DNA of 28,254 bases from DASVEE01 sp036399695 (lineage in GTDB: Bacteria > Acidobacteriota > Thermoanaerobaculia > Gp7-AA8): the NCBI GenBank assembly GCA_036399695.1, contig DASWMP010000196.1, positions 1-28,254 on the forward strand. Direction: 5' to 3'. The notes beneath the pieces are model-generated. The model saw nothing but the letters and a program-made list of their open reading frames with translations. It was not told the origin of the DNA and did no database searches. The position numbers were made by a program, and so were the translations under genes. Shown here piece by piece: positions 1 to 6,345 of this stretch (within the stretch, counting starts at the first letter, position 1; every line of letters starts with the position of its first letter).

Positions 1-193
1 ATTCGAGGTCGTCGCACTTCAATTCGAGGTCGCCGCACCCTCAATTCGAGGTCGCCGCACCCTCAATTCGAGGTCGTCGCACCTCAATTCGAGGTCGTCG
101 AACCTCAATTCGAGGTCGCCGCACCCTCAATTCGAGGTCGCCGCACCCTCAATTCGAGGTCGTCGCACCTCAATTCGAGATCGCCGCACCTCG
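1..193. repeat. Tandem repeat array, nine copies of a 21/22-bp unit
   Basis: Nine consecutive units begin with ATTCGAGGTCG (units start near 1, 22, 44, 66, 87, 108, 130, 152 and 173). They alternate between a 21-nt form with GTCGCACCTCA and a 22-nt form with CCGCACCCTCA. The two forms recur in a pattern (short, long, long, short, short, long, long, short, short), which suggests expansion of a higher-order block. There are no unique spacers, so it is not a CRISPR array. The array touches the window edge and may extend further left. No convincing gene lies in 1-339. Confidence 0.9.
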
Positions 194-222
194 AAACGAC
201 CTGCACGTTCTCGAAGTCATCA

Positions 223-323
223 ATGTGGGACAGACACTCTTGTCTGTCCGGTGCACCCGAACGGCCGCTTGTCTGGAGGACCTCGGGGGTGGGCCCGGAC
301 AGACAGGAGTGTCTGTCCCACAT
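223..323. repeat. Paired REP-like hairpins (28-bp inverted repeat)
   Basis: The arms at 223-250 and 296-323 are inverted copies of each other with one mismatch in 28 nt. Each arm is itself a hairpin: GGACAGACA, a 4-nt loop, then TGTCTGTCC (9-bp stem). The element is therefore two hairpins facing each other, as in bacterial REP/BIME elements. It lies just downstream of the response-regulator gene that ends at 340, so it could also protect or terminate that transcript; there is no T-run. A shorter relative is at 26206-26221. Confidence 0.8.
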
Positions 324-339
324 GAGGCAAACCTCTAAG

Positions 340-735
340 TCAACGCCCCCGCGCCTTCAGCATGGAGCTGACGCGTTCCACCACGTCGGGGAGGCGGAAG
401 GGCTTGCCGAGGAAGCTGTCGGCGCCTTTGGTCAAGGCGGTGGCGGTCTGGGTGGCGTCGGCGGAGAGCACCAGGATCGAGACCGGGTGGGCGGCCCGGA
501 TCTGCTGCAACTGCTCGATCACCTCGAGGCCGCTCATCGTCGGCATCTGCAGGTCGAGGAGGATCAGGTCGTACGCGTGCTCGAGGTGCAGCCCGGTGAC
601 CTGGCGCGGCTCGGTCGTCGACATCACTTCCGCGTAGCCCGCGCGGTTGAGCGTGTGCTCGAGCAGGCGGACGTTCGACGGTTGATCGTCGACGATCAGT
701 ATCCTGGGGCCGGCCGCTTCATTTGGAGGGAGCAT
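340..735 (-). CDS. Single-domain response regulator (CheY/DivK-like receiver)
   Basis: This is a 131-aa stand-alone receiver domain with no output domain. The acidic pocket is D16-D17 in ILIVDDQ, the phospho-acceptor is D61 in LLDLQMP, and the conserved lysine is K111 in GKPF. It should accept phosphate from a kinase and act by protein contact. I chose the ATG at 735 because GGAGAA lies 7 nt upstream; a GTG at 738 in the same frame is possible. The start overlaps the end of the hybrid kinase (stop at 719-721) by about 17 nt, so the two are translationally coupled and very likely partners. The gene runs away from the kaiC-kaiB pair, which is transcribed divergently. Confidence 0.9.
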   Translation of the reverse strand: MLPPNEAAGPRILIVDDQPSNVRLLEHTLNRAGYAEVMSTTEPRQVTGLHLEHAYDLILLDLQMPTMSGLEVIEQLQQIRAAHPVSILVLSADATQTATALTKGADSFLGKPFRLPDVVERVSSMLKARGR

Positions 736-2785
736 CACTCTTCTCCGCGAAGGCCAGGGCGCTGTTCAGGGTCTCCATGAAATCGCGCACCTTGATCGGT
801 TTCGTCAGGTAGCAGAAGAAGCCTGCTTCCATCCCCCGCTGGATGTCCCGAGGCATCGCGTTGGCGCTGAGGGCGATGACCGGGATGTGAGCGGTGGTCG
901 GGTCCTCACGAAGGATCTTCACCGCCTCGATGCCGCTGATGCCCGGCAAATTGATGTCCATCAGGATCACGTCCGGCAGGCTGGCGCGGGCCAGCTCCAC
1001 GCCGCTGATGCCGTCGCCGGCGCTCAGCAGCCGCAGATCCTTGCGGCGGTCGATGAGCCGCTCCACCAGTTGCAGGTTGGCCGGGTTGTCTTCGACGTAG
1101 AGAAGCGTGCGCAGACCGGCCAGAGAGTCAGCACTCGATTCCGACTCGGCGGGCGTGTCGACGGCCTCCGGCAGCACGAGCGGCGCGGTCGACAGCAGCT
1201 CCACCCAGAAAGTGCTGCCCTTCCCCATCGTGCTCTCGACGCCGATCTCGCCGTCCATCAGCTCGACGAGCCGCTTGCTGACGACGAGACCGATGCCGGT
1301 CCCTTCCTCGCTGCTGGCCTCCTGGCCGAGGCGGTTGAAGGGCTGGAAGAGCTGCGCCAGCTTCTCCGGGGCCAAACCGGCGCCCGTATCCGTGACGGTG
1401 ATCCGCACGCGTCCCGTCGCCGGGTTGACCGTGCAGCCGACGGCCACGGAACCGGCGGTGCGGTTGTATTTGATGGCGTTCGACAGCAGGTTGATCAGCA
1501 CCTGTTTGATGCGCGTGCGATCGGCGTGGACGCAGTACGGAGCATCGCTGTGCGGTACGCGCATGCGGATGCCGCGGCGCTGCGCCAGCGGCTCGATCAT
1601 CGAGTGACATTCCAGCAGCAGGTCGCCGAGGGCCACCGGCTCGAGGGACATCGACAGCTTGCCCGACTCGATCGTCGCCAGGTCGAGAATCTCGTTGATC
1701 AACTCGAGCAGGTACCAGCCGGCGTTGAGGATCTGGATGATGCTTTCGCCCTGCGCCGCGGTGGGCGCCGGCGTATCCGATTCCATGAGCTGCGCAAAAC
1801 CGAGAATCGCGTTGAGCGGCGAGCGAAGCTCGTGACTCATGCTGGAGAGGAACTCGGACTTGGCGAGGTTCGCCTTCTCCGCGAGGGCGCGGGCATTGGT
1901 GAGGATGGCCTCGACCTTGTTGCGCTCCGTGAGGTCGCGGGTCAGCTTCGCGAAGCCGCGCAGGTTGCCGGCCTGGTCTCGGATGGAGGTGAAGGCGATG
2001 TTGGCCCAGAACCGCGAGCCGTCCTTGCGGATGCGCCACCCTTCGTCTTCGTGCCGGCCACTGGCCGCGGCGTGATCGAGGTCGCGCTGCGGCTTGCCGC
2101 TGGCGACGTCCGCTTCCGGGTAGAAGCTCGAGAAGTGCCGGCCGAGGATCTCGTCCGCGGAGAAACCCTTGATGCGCTGCGCGCCGGTGTTCCAACTGGC
2201 GACCAATCCATCGGGATCGAGCATGACGATGGCGTAGTCGGAGACGCTTTCGACCATCAGACGGAAGCTGCCTTCGGTCCAGCGCAGCTTCTCTTCCGCC
2301 TGTTTGCGGGCGCTGTTGTCGGTGCCGATCAGCAGGTAACCGATGACCTTCAGGGCGTCGTCGCGCAGCGCCGTCACTGAGACCATGGCCGGAAAGCGCG
2401 TCCCATCCTTGCGGATGTAGGTCAGCTCGTAGATGTCTTCGATGCCGCGTGAGGCCTTGAAGGCGAGCGCTTCGAAGCCGGGTGTGATGGGAGTCCCGAG
2501 CTCGAGGCTCAGGGCGGCGGCGCGGGCGATCACTTCCTGAGGATCGGAGATGTCGGCTGGAGTGATCTGATCGACGACGTCCGCCGCGGCGTAACCGAGC
2601 ATCCGCTCGGCGCCGACGTTGAACAACTGGATGACGCCCTTGTCGTCGGTGGCGATGCTGGAGAAGTTGGCGCTGTTGAGGATCGCGTTCTGCAGCGCGC
2701 CGGTCTTGAGCAGGGCTTTCTTGCGCGACATGACGCCGCTGGAACGCTTCGCGGGTGGGACTCTTGACGGTATCGGTGCAGTCAT
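719..2785 (-). CDS. Hybrid sensor histidine kinase (PAS-PAS-HisKA-HATPase-REC)
   Basis: This is a 688-aa cytoplasmic hybrid kinase with no membrane segment. In order: a short basic N-terminus; PAS 1 (about 31-155); PAS 2 (about 171-285); HisKA with H318 in MSHELRSPLN; HATPase (N-box NLLSNAIKY 432-440, G1 DTGAG 466-470, G2 GTGIG 495-499); a receiver (about 558-677) with phospho-Asp D610 and Lys K662. It probably autophosphorylates H318, passes phosphate to D610 and signals to the coupled receiver downstream. The ATG at 2785 has GAGGAGA 7 nt upstream. The ligand of the PAS domains cannot be read from sequence. It is divergent from the kaiC-like gene, so the two may share control through the 241-nt gap. 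Confidence 0.93.
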   Translation of the reverse strand: MTAPIPSRVPPAKRSSGVMSRKKALLKTGALQNAILNSANFSSIATDDKGVIQLFNVGAERMLGYAAADVVDQITPADISDPQEVIARAAALSLELGTPITPGFEALAFKASRGIEDIYELTYIRKDGTRFPAMVSVTALRDDALKVIGYLLIGTDNSARKQAEEKLRWTEGSFRLMVESVSDYAIVMLDPDGLVASWNTGAQRIKGFSADEILGRHFSSFYPEADVASGKPQRDLDHAAASGRHEDEGWRIRKDGSRFWANIAFTSIRDQAGNLRGFAKLTRDLTERNKVEAILTNARALAEKANLAKSEFLSSMSHELRSPLNAILGFAQLMESDTPAPTAAQGESIIQILNAGWYLLELINEILDLATIESGKLSMSLEPVALGDLLLECHSMIEPLAQRRGIRMRVPHSDAPYCVHADRTRIKQVLINLLSNAIKYNRTAGSVAVGCTVNPATGRVRITVTDTGAGLAPEKLAQLFQPFNRLGQEASSEEGTGIGLVVSKRLVELMDGEIGVESTMGKGSTFWVELLSTAPLVLPEAVDTPAESESSADSLAGLRTLLYVEDNPANLQLVERLIDRRKDLRLLSAGDGISGVELARASLPDVILMDINLPGISGIEAVKILREDPTTAHIPVIALSANAMPRDIQRGMEAGFFCYLTKPIKVRDFMETLNSALAFAEKSDAPSK

Positions 2786-2834
2786 CGTTTCTCCTCAACG
2801 GGCTGTCGACGAACTGCACTCGAGCCTCGGGTGA

Positions 2835-2862
2835 TCCTTAGCAACTGCAATGCGTGACCCAA
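2835..2862 (-). promoter_or_regulatory. Candidate promoter for the hybrid kinase
   Basis: In the 241-nt divergent gap 2786-3026, the minus strand carries TTGGGT, a 16-nt spacer and TAAGGA preceded by TGC (extended -10 type). The TGC-TA arrangement resembles the candidate promoters at 11145 and 14095. I saw no comparably good promoter for the plus-strand kaiC-like gene and no clear operator. This is weak evidence from pattern only. Confidence 0.3.
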
Positions 2863-3026
2863 TATGTCGCGGGGATGAAACTAACCTCCGACCGGGCTGG
2901 TGTGGCAGTGAAGCGGCATGAGACGAGCGGCAAAGCGTCACTCCGCGAATGTCTCCCTGCATTTACGGGTTGTGAAGAGATGCCCCCCTGCCGGTCCGCG
3001 CTGTCGTCACTCGAGGAGAGTCCATT

Positions 3027-4739
3027 TTGAAAAGTACCAAAGCGCCGTCCGGGATTGCCGGCCTGGATGAAATCACCGGCGGCGGTCTGCCGCGTGGCCG
3101 CACGACGTTACTGGTCGGTGGATCGGGATCGGGCAAGACCATCCTCGCCCTGCAGTTCCTCGTGAACGGCGCGCAGCAGCGCGATGAACCCGGCATCTTC
3201 GTCGCCTTCGAGGAAACGCCGGCGCGCATCGTCAGCAACGCCGAAACGTTCGGCTGGAACCTCGACGAGCTGCAGAAGGCAAAGCTCTACTTCATGGACG
3301 CGCAGCCGGCGCCCGATCTCGTGCAGTCCGGCACCTTCGACCTCAGTGGCATGCTCGCGGCCCTCGGCGTGAAGGCGGAGGAGATGGGCGCAAAGCGGAT
3401 CGTCTTCGACGCCCTCGACATCATGCTGGCGCTGCTGCCCGACGCCTCCGCGCAGCGGCGCGAGATCTACCGCCTCCACGCCTGGCTGCTGCAGCACGAG
3501 CTCACCGGCGTCGTCACGCTCAAGGCGGAGAGTGAAGAAGGCGGCTCGCTCGGGCGCCCCTTCGGCTTCATGCAGTTCATGGTCGACTGCGCGGTGATCC
3601 TCAATCACACGGTGGTCCTGGGCGTGTCGCAGCGCAACCTGCGCGTGCAGAAGTACCGCGGCTCCAGCTTCGACGAAAACGAGTCGCCGTTCCTCATCGG
3701 CAAGGGCGGCTTCGAAGTGGCGGTGACGCGTACCCTCGGCCGCGGCCAGGCCGAAGCAACGAACGAGCGCGTCTCGAGCGGTGTCGATCGCATCGACACG
3801 ATGCTCGGCGGCGGCTACTACCGCGACGCCAGTGTCCTGATCACCGGCTTCCCCGGCACGGCCAAGACCACTTTGAGCGGTGCGTTCGCGGAGGCGGCCT
3901 GCGCACGCGGCGAGCGGACGATGTTCGTCAGCTTCGACTCCGATTCGAACGAAGTGATCCGCAACCTCGGCTCGGTCGGCATCCAGCTCAATCGCTTCGT
4001 CGAGGACGGAACGCTGAACATGGTCTCGGCACGCACGATCACCGGCAGCGCCGAAACGTACCTGGTGCGCATCAAGACGCTGGCGAAAGAGCATCGAGCC
4101 CGCTGTGTGGTCGTCGATCCGATCTCCACATTGTCGAAGTCCGGCAACGAGTTGACGGCGCACAGCGTGGCCGAACGGCTGATCGACTGGTCCAAGGCCG
4201 AGGGGATCACGCTCGTCTGCACGAGCCTCCTCGATGAGATGTCCAGCCAGTCCGAAGCCGGCTCGCCGCTGCAGATCTCGACGCTGGCCGACACCTGGAT
4301 CCACCTCAATTACCTGGTGCAGGCGGGGGAGCGCAACCGCGGGATGTCGATCATCAAGTCGCGCGGCACGGCGCACTCGAATCAGGTGCGCGAGCTGATC
4401 CTGAGCGATGCCGGCATCACCGTGACCGATACGTACACCGCCGGCGGCGAAGTGCTCATGGGCACCATGCGCTGGGAGAAGGAAAGCGCCGAGCGTCACG
4501 CCAGCGAAGTCGCCGCGGTGAGCGCGAAGCTCAAGACCGTGAAGCTGGAGGCTGAACAGGCCGAGCTCGAAGCGCGCGTCAAGCTGCTGCAGGTGGAGCT
4601 CGCGGCCAAGCTCTCGGAAAAAGAGCTGGTAGCCCGCAGTGCGGAAGTGCACGAGAAGGAGCTCGCGCGCGGCCGCGACCGGATGCGCGAGCTGCGAGGT
4701 ACGGATGCCGTGCGCGAGGACGAGAGTGTGACGCGATGA
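3027..4739 (+). CDS. kaiC: KaiC-like double-domain ATPase with C-terminal coiled coil
   Basis: The protein has 570 aa and two RecA-like domains. CI has Walker A GGSGSGKT (31-38) and the paired catalytic glutamates E62-E63 in FEETP. CII has Walker A GFPGTAKT (274-281) but FDSD (303-306) where the Glu pair is expected. The motif ISTLADT (417-423) aligns with the phosphorylated Ser-Thr pair of cyanobacterial KaiC, giving S418 and T419. Residues about 480-556 are Glu/Lys/Ala-rich and look like a long coiled coil in place of the usual KaiA-binding tail. The start is TTG at 3027 with GAGGAG 8 nt upstream; no ATG or GTG fits as well. It overlaps kaiB by ATGA (4736-4739). Family membership is clear. 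A circadian role is not: non-cyanobacterial KaiC homologues often act in stress or two-component signalling. Confidence 0.9.
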   Translation: MKSTKAPSGIAGLDEITGGGLPRGRTTLLVGGSGSGKTILALQFLVNGAQQRDEPGIFVAFEETPARIVSNAETFGWNLDELQKAKLYFMDAQPAPDLVQSGTFDLSGMLAALGVKAEEMGAKRIVFDALDIMLALLPDASAQRREIYRLHAWLLQHELTGVVTLKAESEEGGSLGRPFGFMQFMVDCAVILNHTVVLGVSQRNLRVQKYRGSSFDENESPFLIGKGGFEVAVTRTLGRGQAEATNERVSSGVDRIDTMLGGGYYRDASVLITGFPGTAKTTLSGAFAEAACARGERTMFVSFDSDSNEVIRNLGSVGIQLNRFVEDGTLNMVSARTITGSAETYLVRIKTLAKEHRARCVVVDPISTLSKSGNELTAHSVAERLIDWSKAEGITLVCTSLLDEMSSQSEAGSPLQISTLADTWIHLNYLVQAGERNRGMSIIKSRGTAHSNQVRELILSDAGITVTDTYTAGGEVLMGTMRWEKESAERHASEVAAVSAKLKTVKLEAEQAELEARVKLLQVELAAKLSEKELVARSAEVHEKELARGRDRMRELRGTDAVREDESVTR

Positions 4740-5074
4740 GCTCGGACCTGTTCTCGTTCCGGCTCTACGTGGCCGGCGACGCGCCCAACTCGCTGCAGGC
4801 CATCGCCAATCTGACGCAGCTCTGTGACTCGTACCTCCCCGACCGGCACGAGATCGAGATCGTGGACGTGCTGCTCGACCCCAAGCGTGCGCTCACGGAA
4901 TCGATCCTGATGACGCCGATGCTGGTGACGGATTCTCCCTATCCCGGCCATCGCATCGTCGGCACCCTCAGCCACACCGAACCGATCCTCCAGATCCTCG
5001 GCCTCGGCGCCGCCCAGCGCCGCCACTTCGCCGGCATGAAAGACCGCGACTCCGCCCCGCAATTGAGGCAGTGA
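4736..5074 (+). CDS. kaiB: KaiB-like thioredoxin-fold clock protein
   Basis: This is a 112-aa KaiB family protein. FRLYVAGDAPNS (8-19) matches the KaiB N-terminal strand and loop, IVDVLLDP (42-49) the second strand, and TP at 60-61 the conserved Pro region. By hand alignment to Thermosynechococcus KaiB from memory, the fold-switch positions G89 and D91 correspond to I87 and G89 here. The C-terminal 20 residues are an extension rich in charged residues. Its ATG overlaps the kaiC stop (ATGA), so the two are coupled and probably interact. KaiB proteins bind KaiC in the fold-switched state in cyanobacteria; whether this one switches fold is unknown. Confidence 0.88.
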   Translation: MSSDLFSFRLYVAGDAPNSLQAIANLTQLCDSYLPDRHEIEIVDVLLDPKRALTESILMTPMLVTDSPYPGHRIVGTLSHTEPILQILGLGAAQRRHFAGMKDRDSAPQLRQ

Positions 5075-5083
5075 TTTCGAGGG

Positions 5084-5132
5084 CCCGGGGCTCGGGGCCC
5101 GGGGCCCGGGGCTCGGGGCTCGGGGCTCAGGG
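5084..5132 (+). repeat. G-rich heptamer array (about seven CYCGGGG units)
   Basis: Starting 10 nt after the kaiB stop there are seven 7-nt units, CCCGGGG or CTCGGGG, the last imperfect. The plus strand has seven G-runs spaced by three pyrimidine-type bases, compatible with a G-quadruplex. It may affect the 3' end of the kaiCB transcript or simply be a replication-slippage repeat. The rest of the 5075-5447 gap holds the 5127-5312 ORF, the hairpin at 5189-5226 and the upstream region of the next gene. Confidence 0.8.
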
Positions 5133-5312
5133 GGTGTCGGACGCGGGGTTCGAGCCGGCGAGAATGTCGCCGCTGAGGGTTTGCAGCAGCGCGATACGTA
5201 CGAGCCGCGACTCGTACGTATCGCGCCACTCCGGCCGCCGCGTCGCGCGCGCCTGGAGTGCCACGGCGAAGCAGAGAGCGAGGATCAGCAGCCAGCGATT
5301 CACGGCCCGCAT
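5127..5312 (-). CDS. Possible small membrane-anchored or secreted peptide, unknown
   Basis: A 61-aa reading frame starts at ATG 5312. It opens with a basic residue and a hydrophobic stretch (WLLILALCFAVALQA), like a signal peptide or single membrane anchor, followed by a polar tail. I found no good ribosome-binding site, and a longer in-frame start at 5330 exists. The coding stretch contains the perfect 16-bp inverted repeat at 5189-5226 and its 3' end reaches the edge of the heptamer array. I do not recognise a family; it could be a chance ORF. Confidence 0.35.
   Translation of the reverse strand: MRAVNRWLLILALCFAVALQARATRRPEWRDTYESRLVRIALLQTLSGDILAGSNPASDTP
5189..5226. repeat. Perfect 16-bp inverted repeat with 6-nt loop
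   Basis: Arms 5189-5204 (GCGCGATACGTACGAG) and 5211-5226 are exact reverse complements around loop CCGCGA. There is no T-run on either side, so it is not a standard intrinsic terminator. It could be a binding site, a processing hairpin downstream of kaiB, or part of the small minus-strand ORF. Confidence 0.75.
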
Positions 5313-5447
5313 GGTACGGCTGGAGCACACGGGCGTTCACCAGAACCGCTCCTCCACACGCTACCTCCGTCACAAAACGTTCTTCGTTCAGGCACATAAA
5401 GGGATAATGACGTCCGGCGATCTTTCCCGCGACAAGGAGAAAAAAAG

Positions 5448-5774
5448 ATGAAGCTCACCAGACTCATCCTCGTGTGTACGCTGTTGCTGTTGGCCTCAGT
5501 CCCGGCATTTGCCCTGCCGCAGTGCGGCGACTGCGACTCAAATAACGAGTGCGTCTTCAGCCCGTGGAGCGGCGTGACTTGCGGGTACGACGCGACCGGC
5601 TGCGTCATCCAGTTCAGACGCTGCTCCTCCGGCTTGTCCCCCGAGGCGACCGTCGCCTCTGACTGGACCGTCGCCTCCATCGAGATCGAGCGCCCCACCG
5701 TCGATTCGAAAACCGTCACGGCTCCGGCCGCCATCGCCGAAGTCCGCGTCAACCAACCCACCGCACAGAAGTAA
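5448..5774 (+). CDS. Small secreted six-cysteine protein, copy 1
   Basis: This is a 108-aa protein with a clear signal peptide (basic MKLTR, hydrophobic core, cleavage near AFA-LP at 22/23). The mature part has six cysteines, C26, C29, C35, C45, C52 and C59, opening with a CxxC pair, then a Pro/Ala/Thr-rich tail of about 45 residues with no cysteines. AAGGAG lies 8-10 nt before the ATG. A possible -10 (GATAAT, 5403-5408) precedes the gene. The paralogue at 5974 keeps all six Cys positions. I do not recognise a named family. Three disulfides or a metal site are plausible for an exported domain, with a flexible tail. Confidence 0.85.
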   Translation: MKLTRLILVCTLLLLASVPAFALPQCGDCDSNNECVFSPWSGVTCGYDATGCVIQFRRCSSGLSPEATVASDWTVASIEIERPTVDSKTVTAPAAIAEVRVNQPTAQK

Positions 5775-5973
5775 CTCACGCATCGTGAATGGCGGGAAAG
5801 ATCGCCTTTTCTGAGCCCATTTGCTGGCCAGGGCGCCCGTGGGTCCGGGTGCCTTCATACCGCATGAGAACGCCGCCCTCAACTCCCGCTGAGTCAAAGC
5901 ATTATTTCCGGTTTAGACGCATAAAGAAGAGAATGCCGTCCAGCGATCTTTCCCGCGACAAGGAGAAAAGAAG

Positions 5974-6297
5974 ATGAAGCGCACGAGACTCATCCTCGCC
6001 TGTACGCTGTTGCTCCTCGCTGCTGTTCCGGCGTTCGCCCTCCCGGTGTGCGGCGAGTGCGATCTGAACAACGAATGCGTCAACACCCCGTGGCCCGGCA
6101 CGGCCTGTTTTTTCTTCACCGACACCTGTGAAACGCGGGCGGCGCGCTGCACCGTCGTCTACCCCGACGCACCCGTCGCCTCTGACTGGACCGTCGCGTC
6201 CATTGAAATCGAGCGGCCGGCCCTGGCCACGAAAACCGTCACGGCTCCGGCCACCGTCGCCGAAGTCCACACGGTCCAACCCACCGCACAGAAGTAA
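5974..6297 (+). CDS. Small secreted six-cysteine protein, copy 2
   Basis: This 107-aa paralogue of the gene at 5448 has the same signal peptide and all six cysteines at identical positions (26, 29, 35, 45, 52, 59). The tail motif DWTVASIEIERP is shared exactly. The loops between Cys 35 and Cys 59 have diverged: copy 1 has SPWSGVTCGYD and copy 2 NTPWPGTACFFF. This suggests a conserved disulfide frame with a variable surface. The ribosome-binding site AAGGAGAAAAG is shared. The function is unknown. The next gene, also exported, follows after 48 nt and may be co-transcribed. Confidence 0.85.
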   Translation: MKRTRLILACTLLLLAAVPAFALPVCGECDLNNECVNTPWPGTACFFFTDTCETRAARCTVVYPDAPVASDWTVASIEIERPALATKTVTAPATVAEVHTVQPTAQK

Positions 6298-6345
6298 CTC
6301 ACGCATCGAATGGCGGGAGAGATCGCACTCGTCCGGAGACCACCC

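Larger units (their letters stand above)
5391..6328 (+). repeat. Tandem gene duplication including flanks
   Basis: Two homologous segments, about 5391-5812 and 5914-6328, each hold one small six-cysteine gene. The 5' flanks share CATAAAG, then near-identical leader sequence, then a common ribosome-binding stretch (CCCGCGACAAGGAGAAAA). The 3' flanks share ACAGAAGTAACTCACGCATCG and AATGGCGGGA. The offset between the two start codons is 526 nt. The copied unit carried its own promoter region, so both copies are probably expressed alike. Confidence 0.85.

Noticed and set aside
1..193. CRISPR array
   Set aside because: Units are directly adjacent with no unique spacers, and no cas gene is present.
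1128..2819. Long minus-strand ORF of 563 aa
   Set aside because: It is Arg/His/Pro-rich out-of-frame translation of the PAS-kinase gene, a GC-rich shadow without any recognisable domain.
3108..4652. Minus-strand ORF of 514 aa opposite kaiC
   Set aside because: Shadow of the KaiC-like gene; no domain and no ribosome-binding site.
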